Below are positions 56,618 through 64,000 of a stretch of DNA of 64,000 bases, one piece after another (within the stretch, counting starts at the first letter, position 1; every line of letters starts with the position of its first letter). Source of the DNA: Maribacter polysaccharolyticus (lineage in GTDB: Bacteria; Bacteroidota; Bacteroidia; Flavobacteriales; Flavobacteriaceae); NCBI RefSeq assembly GCF_028882255.1, contig NZ_JARBUY010000002.1:570342-634341 (forward strand). Direction: 5' to 3'. The position numbers and the translations under genes are program-made. The notes beneath the pieces are model-generated. The model saw nothing but the letters and a program-made list of their open reading frames with translations, was not told the origin of the DNA and ran no database searches.

Positions 56618-57397
56618 ATGGATTCTAGAGCACTTCAGTTAAAGGCATTCGATCGTTTATTGACCATTATGGATGAACTACGGGAACAGTGCCCGTGGGA
56701 CAAAAAACAGACCATGCAGACCTTAAGGCATTTAACCATCGAGGAGACCTATGAATTGGGGGATGCCATTCTTGAAAATGATTTGGTCGAGGTCAAAAAG
56801 GAGTTGGGCGATTTATTGCTCCATATCGTTTTTTATGCAAAAATAGGTTCTGAAACCCGTGATTTCGATATCGCCGATGTCTGTAACGGTATCTGTGAGA
56901 AATTGATCCATAGGCACCCGCATATTTACGGAGACGTAAAGGTGAAGGACGAAGAGGAAGTAAAAAGGAATTGGGAGAATATTAAGCTGAAAGAAGGTAA
57001 AAAAAGTGTTTTGGAAGGCGTGCCTAAGGGCTTGCCTGCCTTAGTAAAAGCCAATCGTGTCCAGGATAAGGTGGCCGGGGTGGGATTCGATTGGGAAGAA
57101 CCCCAGCAGGTATTCGAGAAATTGAAAGAGGAACTTGGCGAATTGCAGGATGAAATAAAGGCCGGGAACTCCGATAAAATGGAAGCGGAGTTCGGCGATG
57201 TCTTGTTTTCGATGATCAACTATGCCCGTTTCCTCAACATTAACCCTGAGAATGCCTTGGAACGGACCAATAAGAAGTTCATAGATCGGTTCCAATATTT
57301 GGAAACCAAAGCAAGGGAAGCCGGAAAATCCTTGAAAGAAATGACCCTCGGGGAAATGGATGTCTATTGGGAAGAGGCCAAAACCCTGTCGGAATAG
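56618..57397 (+). CDS. mazG: Nucleoside triphosphate pyrophosphohydrolase MazG
   Basis: 259 residues with two MazG domains, the usual chromosomal form. Hydrolyses NTPs and dNTPs to the monophosphate, cleaning aberrant nucleotides. Metal site motif EETYELGDAI and KELGDLLLHIVFYAKIG in the first domain; KLKEELGELQDEI and EFGDVLFSMINYARFL in the second. No toxin-antitoxin partner nearby, so it is the housekeeping form. Confidence 0.94.
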   Translation: MDSRALQLKAFDRLLTIMDELREQCPWDKKQTMQTLRHLTIEETYELGDAILENDLVEVKKELGDLLLHIVFYAKIGSETRDFDIADVCNGICEKLIHRHPHIYGDVKVKDEEEVKRNWENIKLKEGKKSVLEGVPKGLPALVKANRVQDKVAGVGFDWEEPQQVFEKLKEELGELQDEIKAGNSDKMEAEFGDVLFSMINYARFLNINPENALERTNKKFIDRFQYLETKAREAGKSLKEMTLGEMDVYWEEAKTLSE

Positions 57398-57554
57398 TCA
57401 ATAGGTGCCATGGATCTTTTTGAGGGAATTTACGCCCGCTTCGGCAAGATTCGCACGGGTCCAACAGGGCCATTGCCTGGGATTCGATGATCCATAAATT
57501 ACCAACGTAAAAATAACAGTACAATAAACCGATAATACATAACCTTTCAGCGCC

Positions 57555-58922
57555 TTGTTTCAACAATATACCAAAGAATTTAGATATAACATTAGATTAT
57601 CCGTTCCCGTGATACTCGGTATGTTAGGACATACTTTTGTGGCCCTTGCCGATAATATCATGGTGGGGCAATTGGGAACCGCGGAATTGGCGGCCGTTTC
57701 CTTAGGGAACAGTTTCGTGTTCATTGCAATGTCTTTGGGTATCGGTTTTTCCACTGCGATTACCCCCTTGGTGGCAGAAGCTGATGGGGGGGGCAACAAG
57801 GCCGATGCCAAAAACGCTTTAAAGCATGGACTGGTATTATGTACCGTTTTGGGATTGACTTTGTTCGGGATCATATTATTGCTTAAGCCCATAATGTATT
57901 TAATGAAGCAACCACCCGAGGTAGTAACCTTGGCCATGCCCTATCTGGATCTTGTGGCTTTTTCCTTGGTACCCTTGATCGTTTTCCAGGCCTTCAAACA
58001 GTTTTCCGAAGGGTTGTCCCAGACCAAATATCCCATGTATGCCACCGTCATTGCGAATGTGGTGAACATTGTATTGAATTATTTGTTGATATTCGGTTCT
58101 TTCGGATTCCCTAAATTGGGTATCGTAGGCGCTGCCATTGGGACGTTGGTCTCCCGATGTTTGATGGTATTGTACATCTGGTACTTATTGAAAAGGAAAA
58201 AGAAATTCCAAGATTATGTTACCGGATTCAACTTTGGGCAGATTGAGAAAAAGGTAATTCGAAAGATCATGGGTCTTGGGTTTCCATCGGCCTTGCAAAT
58301 GTTATTTGAAGTGGCCATTTTCACCGCTGCGGTTTGGTTGAGTGGGGTGTTGGGTAAAAATGCACAGGCGGCCAACCAAATAGCCTTGAACCTGAGCAGT
58401 ATGACCTTTATGTTCGGTACGGGACTCGGTGTTGCGGCCATGATTCGAGTGGGTAATCAAAAAGGCCTGCGTAATTTCCAGGAGCTTCGACGTATCGCCC
58501 GATCTATATTCTTGTTGACCTTAATCATCGAGATCGGCTTTGCCATATTGTTTTTATGGGGTAGACATTGGTTCCCTACAATTTATTTGGATGTTGATGA
58601 TGTCCGGAATATGGCGGATAATACCGAGGTGATCCTTGTGGCGGCACAATTGTTGTTGGTGGCGGCTTTCTTTCAGATTTCCGACGGTATTCAGGTTGTG
58701 GTATTAGGGGCTTTACGTGGACTGCAAGACGTGAAGGTACCTACCTTGATCACATTTATTGCATATTGGGTCATAGGGTTCCCCATATCGTTTTATTGTG
58801 GATTGTATACGGATCTTAAGAGTGCTGGAATTTGGATAGGATTGCTTACGGGATTGAGCGCATCGGCGATTATGTTGTATCTTCGATTTAATTATTTGAC
58901 CAAAAAGTTGATTGTGGATTAA
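57555..58922 (+). CDS. MATE family efflux transporter
   Basis: 455 residues, 12 membrane helices. Exports cationic drugs or metabolites with Na+ or H+. The start is TTG at 57555, giving MFQQYTKEFRYNIRLSVPVILGMLGHTFVALADNIMVGQLGTAELAAVSLGNSFVFIAM; the next ATG would remove half of helix 1 and an in-frame stop sits at 57540. Conserved helix-1 and helix-7 features present (ALQMLFEVAIFTAAVWLSGVLG). Substrate unknown. Confidence 0.93.
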   Translation: MFQQYTKEFRYNIRLSVPVILGMLGHTFVALADNIMVGQLGTAELAAVSLGNSFVFIAMSLGIGFSTAITPLVAEADGGGNKADAKNALKHGLVLCTVLGLTLFGIILLLKPIMYLMKQPPEVVTLAMPYLDLVAFSLVPLIVFQAFKQFSEGLSQTKYPMYATVIANVVNIVLNYLLIFGSFGFPKLGIVGAAIGTLVSRCLMVLYIWYLLKRKKKFQDYVTGFNFGQIEKKVIRKIMGLGFPSALQMLFEVAIFTAAVWLSGVLGKNAQAANQIALNLSSMTFMFGTGLGVAAMIRVGNQKGLRNFQELRRIARSIFLLTLIIEIGFAILFLWGRHWFPTIYLDVDDVRNMADNTEVILVAAQLLLVAAFFQISDGIQVVVLGALRGLQDVKVPTLITFIAYWVIGFPISFYCGLYTDLKSAGIWIGLLTGLSASAIMLYLRFNYLTKKLIVD

Positions 58923-58935
58923 TTTTACTATTTAT

Positions 58936-59163
58936 ATGGAACTACCAAAATTCATTTTAGGCGATAATACCGATCTGCCCAATGCCATTTTCATCATACA
59001 TACCGAGTATCCTAGGTTTATCATCAATCTAGAGGATGATGAGGTGGAGTGGTTTGAGGATTTTACCAAGGAGGATGAAAAAGAACTTGAATCGGAGGCG
59101 GAAAGTCTTATCGAAGCAGCCACCGCTTTTTACGATAGGGAAGTTTCTCGATACGAAGATTGA
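58936..59163 (+). CDS. Small conserved acidic protein
   Basis: 75 residues from the ATG at 58936 (the 58912 frame overlaps the MATE stop and adds non-conserved residues). Starts MELPKFILGDNTDLPNAIFIIHTEYPRF; second half is highly acidic helix (VEWFEDFTKEDEKELESEAESLIEAA). Seen widely in Flavobacteriaceae with no known role. Its stop overlaps the start region of the PAP2 gene, so they are translated together. Confidence 0.8.
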   Translation: MELPKFILGDNTDLPNAIFIIHTEYPRFIINLEDDEVEWFEDFTKEDEKELESEAESLIEAATAFYDREVSRYED

Positions 59164-59168
59164 TCCCT

Positions 59169-59738
59169 ATGCTCGAAGAACTTGTTCAGCTCGATAAGGA
59201 ACTGTTTTTATTTCTCAATGGTCTGGGAAATCCCACTTGGGATGGTTTTTGGATGTTCGTTACCAATAAATTAAGTTCAATTCCCATCTATCTTATCGTA
59301 CTTGTTTTGTCGTATCGGCTTATGGGACTGCGTAAGATGTTGGTTGTATTGGTTACTGTGGCCCTATTGATTTTGGTTACCGATCAATTGGCCAATTTCT
59401 TTAAATATGGTGTACAGCGTTTAAGGCCATGTCATGATCCAGGGGTACGTCCTTTGATGCGCTTGGTCAAAGGATGGTGTGGGGGTCAATTCGGTTATTT
59501 CTCGGCCCATGCGGCCAATTCATTCGCGATTGCCACCTTTTTCACATTTTTATTAAAGCCAAAATTCAAACGCATAGGGGCGCTATTGTTCCTATGGGCC
59601 CTTTTCGTTGCCTATAGTCGTATTTATATCGGGGTACACTTTCCTTTGGATGTGTTGACCGGCATTTTAATTGGTTCGGGTTTGGGCTGGTTATTTACAA
59701 AGTTATTTATCTTTTCACTTCATAAATTTCATCTATGA
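59169..59738 (+). CDS. PAP2-family phosphatase
   Basis: 189 residues from the ATG at 59169; a TTG at 59160 would overlap the previous stop by 4 bases. Five or six helices. Catalytic motifs: KYGVQRLRPC (K-x6-RP), YFSAHAANSFA (here SAHA for the usual PSGH), and SRIYIGVHFPLDVLTG (SR-x5-H-x3-D). Membrane lipid phosphatase, for example undecaprenyl-PP or phosphatidic acid. Stop overlaps the GT39 start by 4 bases. Confidence 0.88.
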   Translation: MLEELVQLDKELFLFLNGLGNPTWDGFWMFVTNKLSSIPIYLIVLVLSYRLMGLRKMLVVLVTVALLILVTDQLANFFKYGVQRLRPCHDPGVRPLMRLVKGWCGGQFGYFSAHAANSFAIATFFTFLLKPKFKRIGALLFLWALFVAYSRIYIGVHFPLDVLTGILIGSGLGWLFTKLFIFSLHKFHL

Positions 59739-61393
59739 TTTCAAATACCCGGTATTGGTTTTTGTTGATACTTGTCGTGCTGGTGTATGTCGCTGGAATG
59801 TTCGTGACCCTTTTCGAGAATGATTCGGCCCAGTTCGCGGTGATGGCCATGCGGATGGTACAGGAAAATGATTTTATAAACCTTTTTAAGGGTCCGGCGG
59901 AATATTTGGACAAACCCCATATGCATTATTGGTTGGCGGCCTTATCGTTCAAGATTTTCGGACTGCACGATTGGGCCTACCGCATTCCCGGAATACTCGC
60001 TACCTTATTAGGGGCTTATGGATGTTTTGGATTGGGCAGATTACTTTATAATACGGAAGTAGGTAAAATTGCCGCATTGATTTTCATGAGCAGCCAAACG
60101 ATTGTCTTGGGGGCCATTGATGTTCGCACCGATGCGGTATTGACGGGATTCGCTATTTTTTCCATTTGGCATTTGGCGGCCTATATTGAGAAAAACTCCC
60201 TGAAACATATGGTTCTCGGAACCTTTGGGGCGGGAATTGCTTTTTCGACCAAGGGACAAATTGCCCTTTTGGTCATTGGGTTGCCCATACTTTGTCACTT
60301 GGCCTACTCCCGAAAATGGAAAATGTTCCTGAACTGGAGGGTAATGGTCGGATTATTGGTTTTTGCCGTGGTCATTACGCCCATGTTGTATGCCTATTAC
60401 CACCAATTTGATTTGCATCCGGAAAAGATCATACGGGGAAAAGGCAATAGAAGTGGAATCTTCTTTATATTTTGGGAACAGAGTTTTGAGCGCCTAAGTG
60501 GGGAAGGGGTAGGTAAGAACAGCAGTGATTACTTTTTCTTTTTCCATACGTTCCTATGGGTGTTTCTTCCCTGGACGGTAATTGGTCTTATGGCTTATGG
60601 ACAAAAGGTCAAGGCGTTGATAAAATCGAAAATCAGTTACGAACCCCAGCAGGAGTTTTTGACGTTGGGAGGAATAACTTTGATCTTTATCATCATCAGT
60701 TTTGCCCAGTTTAAACTGCCCCATTACCTTAATATCACCATACCCTTGTTCGCAGTGCTTTCCGCGGGGTATTTATACGGTTTATATACCGAAAGGAAGG
60801 ATAGGTTGAAAAAGGTCTTATTGGGATTCCAATATTTCATTCTGGCGGTGGTGTTCATCGCTGTGACTTTCATTTGTTTTTTCGTTTTTAAAACCGAGAC
60901 CTATTACAGTTATATCTGGAAGGCCGTCTTGGGTATCTTTATCATTTACTATTGCCTGAAACATGAGAATTATTTCTATAAGATCATTACCATTGGGGCA
61001 ATAAGTTCCGTTTTGTTGAATGGGGTCCTGAATACCCATTTTTATCCCTCATTATTGGAATATCAGGCAGGATCTACCATGGCAAAGACGATTCAACAAA
61101 ACAATATAGCTACGGATAATATTTATAAGATTTCCGGGAACCATACTTGGGCGTTGGATTTTTACAACCGAAGACCGGTTAAGATCACCACGGTGGACGA
61201 TATAAAGTATAAAAAGAATATTTGGGTATATGCCAGTGATAAGGAATTGGAGGTATTGAAAAATTCCGGTATGGATTGGGACCGACAGCTGACCGAAAAG
61301 CAATTTCGAATAACCCGATTACAAGGAAAGTTCCTGAACCCGAATACGAGAAAAAAAGTCCTTGGAAAAATGCATTTGGTACATATTCACTAA
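59735..61393 (+). CDS. GT39-family membrane glycosyltransferase (ArnT/PMT-like)
   Basis: 552 residues, about 11-12 helices. Periplasmic-facing enzyme that transfers a sugar from a polyprenyl-phosphate donor. The first loop carries the expected acidic motif in TLFENDSAQFAVMAMR, followed by KPHMHYWLAALSFKIFG and YRIPGILATLLGAYGCFGLGRL; QIALLVIGLPIL and LPHYLNITIPLFAVLSAGY are also typical. C-terminal periplasmic domain (430-552). Translationally coupled to PAP2. The minus-strand genes that follow converge. Confidence 0.9.
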   Translation: MISNTRYWFLLILVVLVYVAGMFVTLFENDSAQFAVMAMRMVQENDFINLFKGPAEYLDKPHMHYWLAALSFKIFGLHDWAYRIPGILATLLGAYGCFGLGRLLYNTEVGKIAALIFMSSQTIVLGAIDVRTDAVLTGFAIFSIWHLAAYIEKNSLKHMVLGTFGAGIAFSTKGQIALLVIGLPILCHLAYSRKWKMFLNWRVMVGLLVFAVVITPMLYAYYHQFDLHPEKIIRGKGNRSGIFFIFWEQSFERLSGEGVGKNSSDYFFFFHTFLWVFLPWTVIGLMAYGQKVKALIKSKISYEPQQEFLTLGGITLIFIIISFAQFKLPHYLNITIPLFAVLSAGYLYGLYTERKDRLKKVLLGFQYFILAVVFIAVTFICFFVFKTETYYSYIWKAVLGIFIIYYCLKHENYFYKIITIGAISSVLLNGVLNTHFYPSLLEYQAGSTMAKTIQQNNIATDNIYKISGNHTWALDFYNRRPVKITTVDDIKYKKNIWVYASDKELEVLKNSGMDWDRQLTEKQFRITRLQGKFLNPNTRKKVLGKMHLVHIH

Positions 61394-62262
61394 AGCGCTG
61401 TTTTCAGTTTTATCTTTTTGAAGTGATAGATGACCCCCAACAGGGATACCAATGCGGTAATCAGGAAGAAGACCATACTTATACCGATCGATGTGTTTTC
61501 GTCCAAAGCCAAAAGTGTAGCCCCATAAAAGAAGGTCACTTCGCGGCTCCCGATACCTCCGATGGTCAATGGTAGGACCGAAACGATGGATGAAATCAAG
61601 AAGATAAAGAGATAGGAAATGTTGTTCGTGTCGATTTTTAAGGCGAATAAGATAAAAACCACACAAATCAATTGACAAAGCTGTACTAAGGCAGAAAAGC
61701 CAAAAGATCGCCAAAAAATGGGCAGTACGAAATGAAAAAAGCGTTTGTTCAGAAACCAAAATACGATTACGGCCAATAGGGCCAGGATACCGATAGGTGT
61801 GTCGTAGGGGTTTAACCATGGGGTATCTAAAAGTATTCCCAAGATACAGGCGTAAATAAAAAGCAATAACAAGCCGCTTAACCTATCGAGTACCAATACC
61901 GAAACGACCTTTTTGGTACTTACCTCGAATTCTTTTTTGATAAGGTATCCTTTATAGGCATCCCCGCCGATTCCGCCGGGTAAAAAGAGATTGTAGAACA
62001 TGCCCAATAGATAGAGTTGCAGATTGCTTTTTTGGGTGAGTTTTACCTGGAGTCCATGAAAATAAAGGTTGAGCCTTACCGATGCCAAGACCTTTGAACC
62101 TATAAAAAACAAGATGGCGGCCATCAGGTAAAACGGATTCGATTTCCTTACGGTTTGGACTACCTCTTTAAAATCGACCTTGGTAAATATAAAATAGATT
62201 AAAATCGCACTAATGGCAATTTTGGCTATTGTTACCAGTTTTTTACGCAACCTTTTATCCAA
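61390..62262 (-). CDS. Lysylphosphatidylglycerol synthase-like / UPF0104 membrane protein
   Basis: 290 residues, eight helices. Start is TTG at 62262 (complement of 62260-62262), inside the end of the previous gene; no ATG occurs for the first 47 residues. Motifs LPGGIGGDAYKGYLIKKEF and SVLPLTIGGIGSREVTFFYG are the UPF0104 flippase-like signature. A role in flipping polyprenyl-phosphate sugars is suggested by neighbours. Its stop overlaps the GT39 stop by 4 bases on the opposite strand. Confidence 0.87.
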   Translation of the reverse strand: MDKRLRKKLVTIAKIAISAILIYFIFTKVDFKEVVQTVRKSNPFYLMAAILFFIGSKVLASVRLNLYFHGLQVKLTQKSNLQLYLLGMFYNLFLPGGIGGDAYKGYLIKKEFEVSTKKVVSVLVLDRLSGLLLLFIYACILGILLDTPWLNPYDTPIGILALLAVIVFWFLNKRFFHFVLPIFWRSFGFSALVQLCQLICVVFILFALKIDTNNISYLFIFLISSIVSVLPLTIGGIGSREVTFFYGATLLALDENTSIGISMVFFLITALVSLLGVIYHFKKIKLKTAL

Positions 62263-63202
62263 TCGTTACTTTTTTAATTCGATAAGGCCTTTTCTTCTGT
62301 GACTCGTAATAGGTCCTGATCAGGAGTTCCATGACAATACCGATGGTAAAGACCTGAATACCTGCCAAGATGAACATTAGACCGAAGATCAATAACGGAC
62401 GTGTGCCGATATCCTCTCCAAAACCGAATTTTACGATTAGGAGGTATATGTTGATGAACACGCCCAATAAGATCATCAAAAAGCCAAAGATGCCGAAAAG
62501 GTGAATGGGCCGTTGAAAATATTTTCGAATGAAAAGCAACAGCATCATGTCGGCAACGACCTTAAAGACACGTTCCAATCCGTATTTGGAAACCCCGGCA
62601 TGTCGTGCATGGTGTTTTACGGGAACCTGTTTTATCTGTGCTCCTTCCAAATGGGCGAGCAAGGTTATAAAACGATGCATTTCACCGTAAAGGTTCAAAT
62701 CTTTGGCAATATCCTTGGTAAAGACCTTTAAGGCACAGCCATTATCCTTAATATCGAGTTTGGTAACCCTTCGAACCAAAAAATTAGCAATCTTCGAAGG
62801 AATTTTTTTGACCAATGAATCCTTCCGTTTTTGTCGTATTCCGGTAATCACATCGTATTCCTCGTTTACGGCATAAGCCAACATTTGGGGAATATCACTG
62901 GGGTCATTTTGTAGATCGCCGTCCATGGTAATGATATATTCCCCTTCGGCATAGTCCAAACCGGCCGCCAAGGCCAAACTCTGTCCGTAATTCTTCTTGA
63001 GCTCTATAAGGTGTACCTTATCATCTTTCATGTCCTTGACCACCTTTCGGGTACCGTCCTTTGAAAAGTCGTCTATATAGATGATTTGGTATTGGTAACC
63101 AACTAGACTTTCATGGATTTTTTGGGTCAATAAGACTACATTTTCCTCTTCATTGTAAAGGGGAACAACAATTGAAAGTAATGATTCTGTGATAGGTTGC
63201 AT
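62255..63202 (-). CDS. Polyprenyl-phosphate sugar synthase-like GT2
   Basis: 315 residues. N-terminal GT2 domain: LSIVVPLYNEEENVVLLTQKI, IIYIDDFSKDGT, and TMDGDLQNDPSDI (D-x-D-type). C-terminal two helices (about 230-290, HLFGIFGFLMILLGVFINIYLLI and FGLMFILAGIQVFTIGIVMELLI) anchor it in the membrane, as in GtrB, DPM1 and ArnC. It makes polyprenyl-phosphate-glucose, mannose or a relative. Overlaps the UPF0104 gene by 8 bases: one operon. Confidence 0.93.
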   Translation of the reverse strand: MQPITESLLSIVVPLYNEEENVVLLTQKIHESLVGYQYQIIYIDDFSKDGTRKVVKDMKDDKVHLIELKKNYGQSLALAAGLDYAEGEYIITMDGDLQNDPSDIPQMLAYAVNEEYDVITGIRQKRKDSLVKKIPSKIANFLVRRVTKLDIKDNGCALKVFTKDIAKDLNLYGEMHRFITLLAHLEGAQIKQVPVKHHARHAGVSKYGLERVFKVVADMMLLLFIRKYFQRPIHLFGIFGFLMILLGVFINIYLLIVKFGFGEDIGTRPLLIFGLMFILAGIQVFTIGIVMELLIRTYYESQKKRPYRIKKVTIG

Positions 63203-63222
63203 GCCGTAAAATTATAGTGGCG

Positions 63223-63230
63223 CAAATTTA
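63223..63230 (-). promoter_or_regulatory. -7 element of the GT2/UPF0104 operon
   Basis: Minus strand TAAATTTG, exact TAnnTTTG match, about 20 bases before the ATG at 63202. Confidence 0.4.
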
Positions 63231-63340
63231 TGCTTTTTATTAGTGAAACACTATTCCCGACATGGATCTTCAAAAAGGCAGTGAAAATGGCTGCCTTCAA
63301 TCGTTGTACCGTATTTTGGGATTTAGGGATATCAGCTGCC

Positions 63341-63904
63341 TTATTTTTTATTGAGGGGTACTTTTATTTTGGTATGATCCCAAGAAAGCACAAGGTACAA
63401 TTGCCCGTCATCCTCGAAATTTAAGGTAAGTTGTTCTTGTACGGAAGCGATTTGTCCCGAGGGCACTTCGACCGTTATGACATCGGCTTCAGGGTTTCTT
63501 GTGGTTTCTTTACCGCCACTGAGAATGGTAACGCCCCAATCGGGTATTTCACTATTGAAAATCACCTTCCAACTGGTTTCACCCGGTACGGTCCAAAAAG
63601 AATAGGAGCCGGCAGGTAGCGGTTTGTCGATGATTTTTATGGCATTTGCCGTAGCAAAGATCGTGGGCTCGTTGGCCCCGGTACGCCAGACCCTATCATA
63701 GGGGACAAGCTCCCCAAATATCACACGGTCTTTTTTAAACGGTGCGGAATAATTGATCGATAGGTCGAAGCCGTTTTGGTTGTAATTTTTCGTGACTTCC
63801 GGACTGATTTTCTTGGTCTGTTTTTTTAGGTAGGGCATGCCTACAAAAATGAACAAGGCCACCAAAGCGACCAAACTTAGGATGATCCATTTAATTTTTT
63901 TCAT
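63341..63904 (-). CDS. DUF2911 protein, membrane-anchored
   Basis: 187 residues. N-terminal membrane helix (MKKIKWIILSLVALVALFIFVGMPYL) and then the DUF2911 domain: YDRVWRTGANEPTIFATANAI, LPAGSYSFWTVPGETSWKVIFNSE and VPSGQIASVQEQLTLNFEDDGQLYLVLSWDHT. Secreted or periplasmic; function unknown. Common in Bacteroidota. Confidence 0.87.
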   Translation of the reverse strand: MKKIKWIILSLVALVALFIFVGMPYLKKQTKKISPEVTKNYNQNGFDLSINYSAPFKKDRVIFGELVPYDRVWRTGANEPTIFATANAIKIIDKPLPAGSYSFWTVPGETSWKVIFNSEIPDWGVTILSGGKETTRNPEADVITVEVPSGQIASVQEQLTLNFEDDGQLYLVLSWDHTKIKVPLNKK

Positions 63905-64000
63905 AATGTTTTTTGTTGGTTTTCCCCTAAGTTACTAAATCGAACTTAAAGATAGACGCATTGCGATAGGTTTCATTGGGACGCAACACGCTGCTTGGGA

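Noticed and set aside
57410-57495. ATGGATC...GATCCAT arms around the region between mazG and the MATE gene
   Set aside because: Arms are 7 bases with a 72-base interval and no continuous inner stem; could be chance, not reported as a structured RNA.

Overview
The window reads as chromosome of a marine-type Flavobacteriaceae bacterium (phylum Bacteroidota). Evidence: a TonB-dependent receptor, a type IX secretion (T9SS) type B sorting domain, SprB-type repeats, family-typical genes (DUF5606, DUF2911, DUF6-type small acidic protein, ACR3/ArsM arsenic operon), and promoters of the Bacteroidota form TTTG-N19-TAnnTTTG, two of which are exact or nearly exact (5339-5369 and 53484-53514). The genus cannot be fixed from the sequence alone. 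No tRNA, rRNA, CRISPR array, prophage or intact insertion sequence was seen.

Layout. 1-1823: 3' part of a TonB-dependent receptor. 2069-9253: mostly plus-strand metabolic genes (pyrD, a LysE exporter, HMG-CoA lyase, guaB) around a three-gene unit of outer membrane porin, covalently flavinylated FMN-binding protein and a four-helix membrane protein. 9344-17825: thioredoxin-fold protein, lysA, a Lon-N-domain protein, sucC (without sucD), small proteins, an hsp20 gene with an unusual regulatory region, and uvrB. 18000-19749: two-gene ABC-2 transporter. 19816-34461: the dominant feature, a 4132-residue SprB-like T9SS surface adhesin followed by a 691-residue paralogue of its N-terminus that has no T9SS tail. 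34611-38454: a predicted kinase-fold protein of unknown role, an NdpA-like nucleoid protein, a pRiA4b ORF-3-like protein and heme A synthase.

38728-46620: CCA-adding enzyme, threonylcarbamoyl-AMP synthase translationally coupled to two glycosyltransferases, two more glycosyltransferases, dapD, ruvX and def. 46677-50318: DUF5606 protein, a GH20 hexosaminidase lipoprotein with an SGNH hydrolase, and a PepSY membrane protein. 50503-53460: the arsenic operon arsR-arsM-arsC-acr3, whose promoter is straddled by an inverted repeat. 53461-54091: no intact gene, with a possible decayed reading frame. 54092-56512: secreted SMP-30-like and PD40 beta-propeller proteins. 56618-63904: mazG, a MATE exporter, then PAP2 phosphatase, GT39 glycosyltransferase, a GtrA/UPF0104-like flippase candidate and a polyprenyl-phosphate GT2, which together look like a lipid-linked sugar modification set, and finally a DUF2911 lipoprotein-like protein.

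No wholly new system can be proved here. The best candidates for something undescribed are the kinase-fold protein at 34611, the porin/flavoprotein/4-helix unit at 5420-7715, the adhesin and its tail-less paralogue, and the paired palindromes with a sigma-54-like promoter in front of hsp20. Six genes appear to start with TTG.
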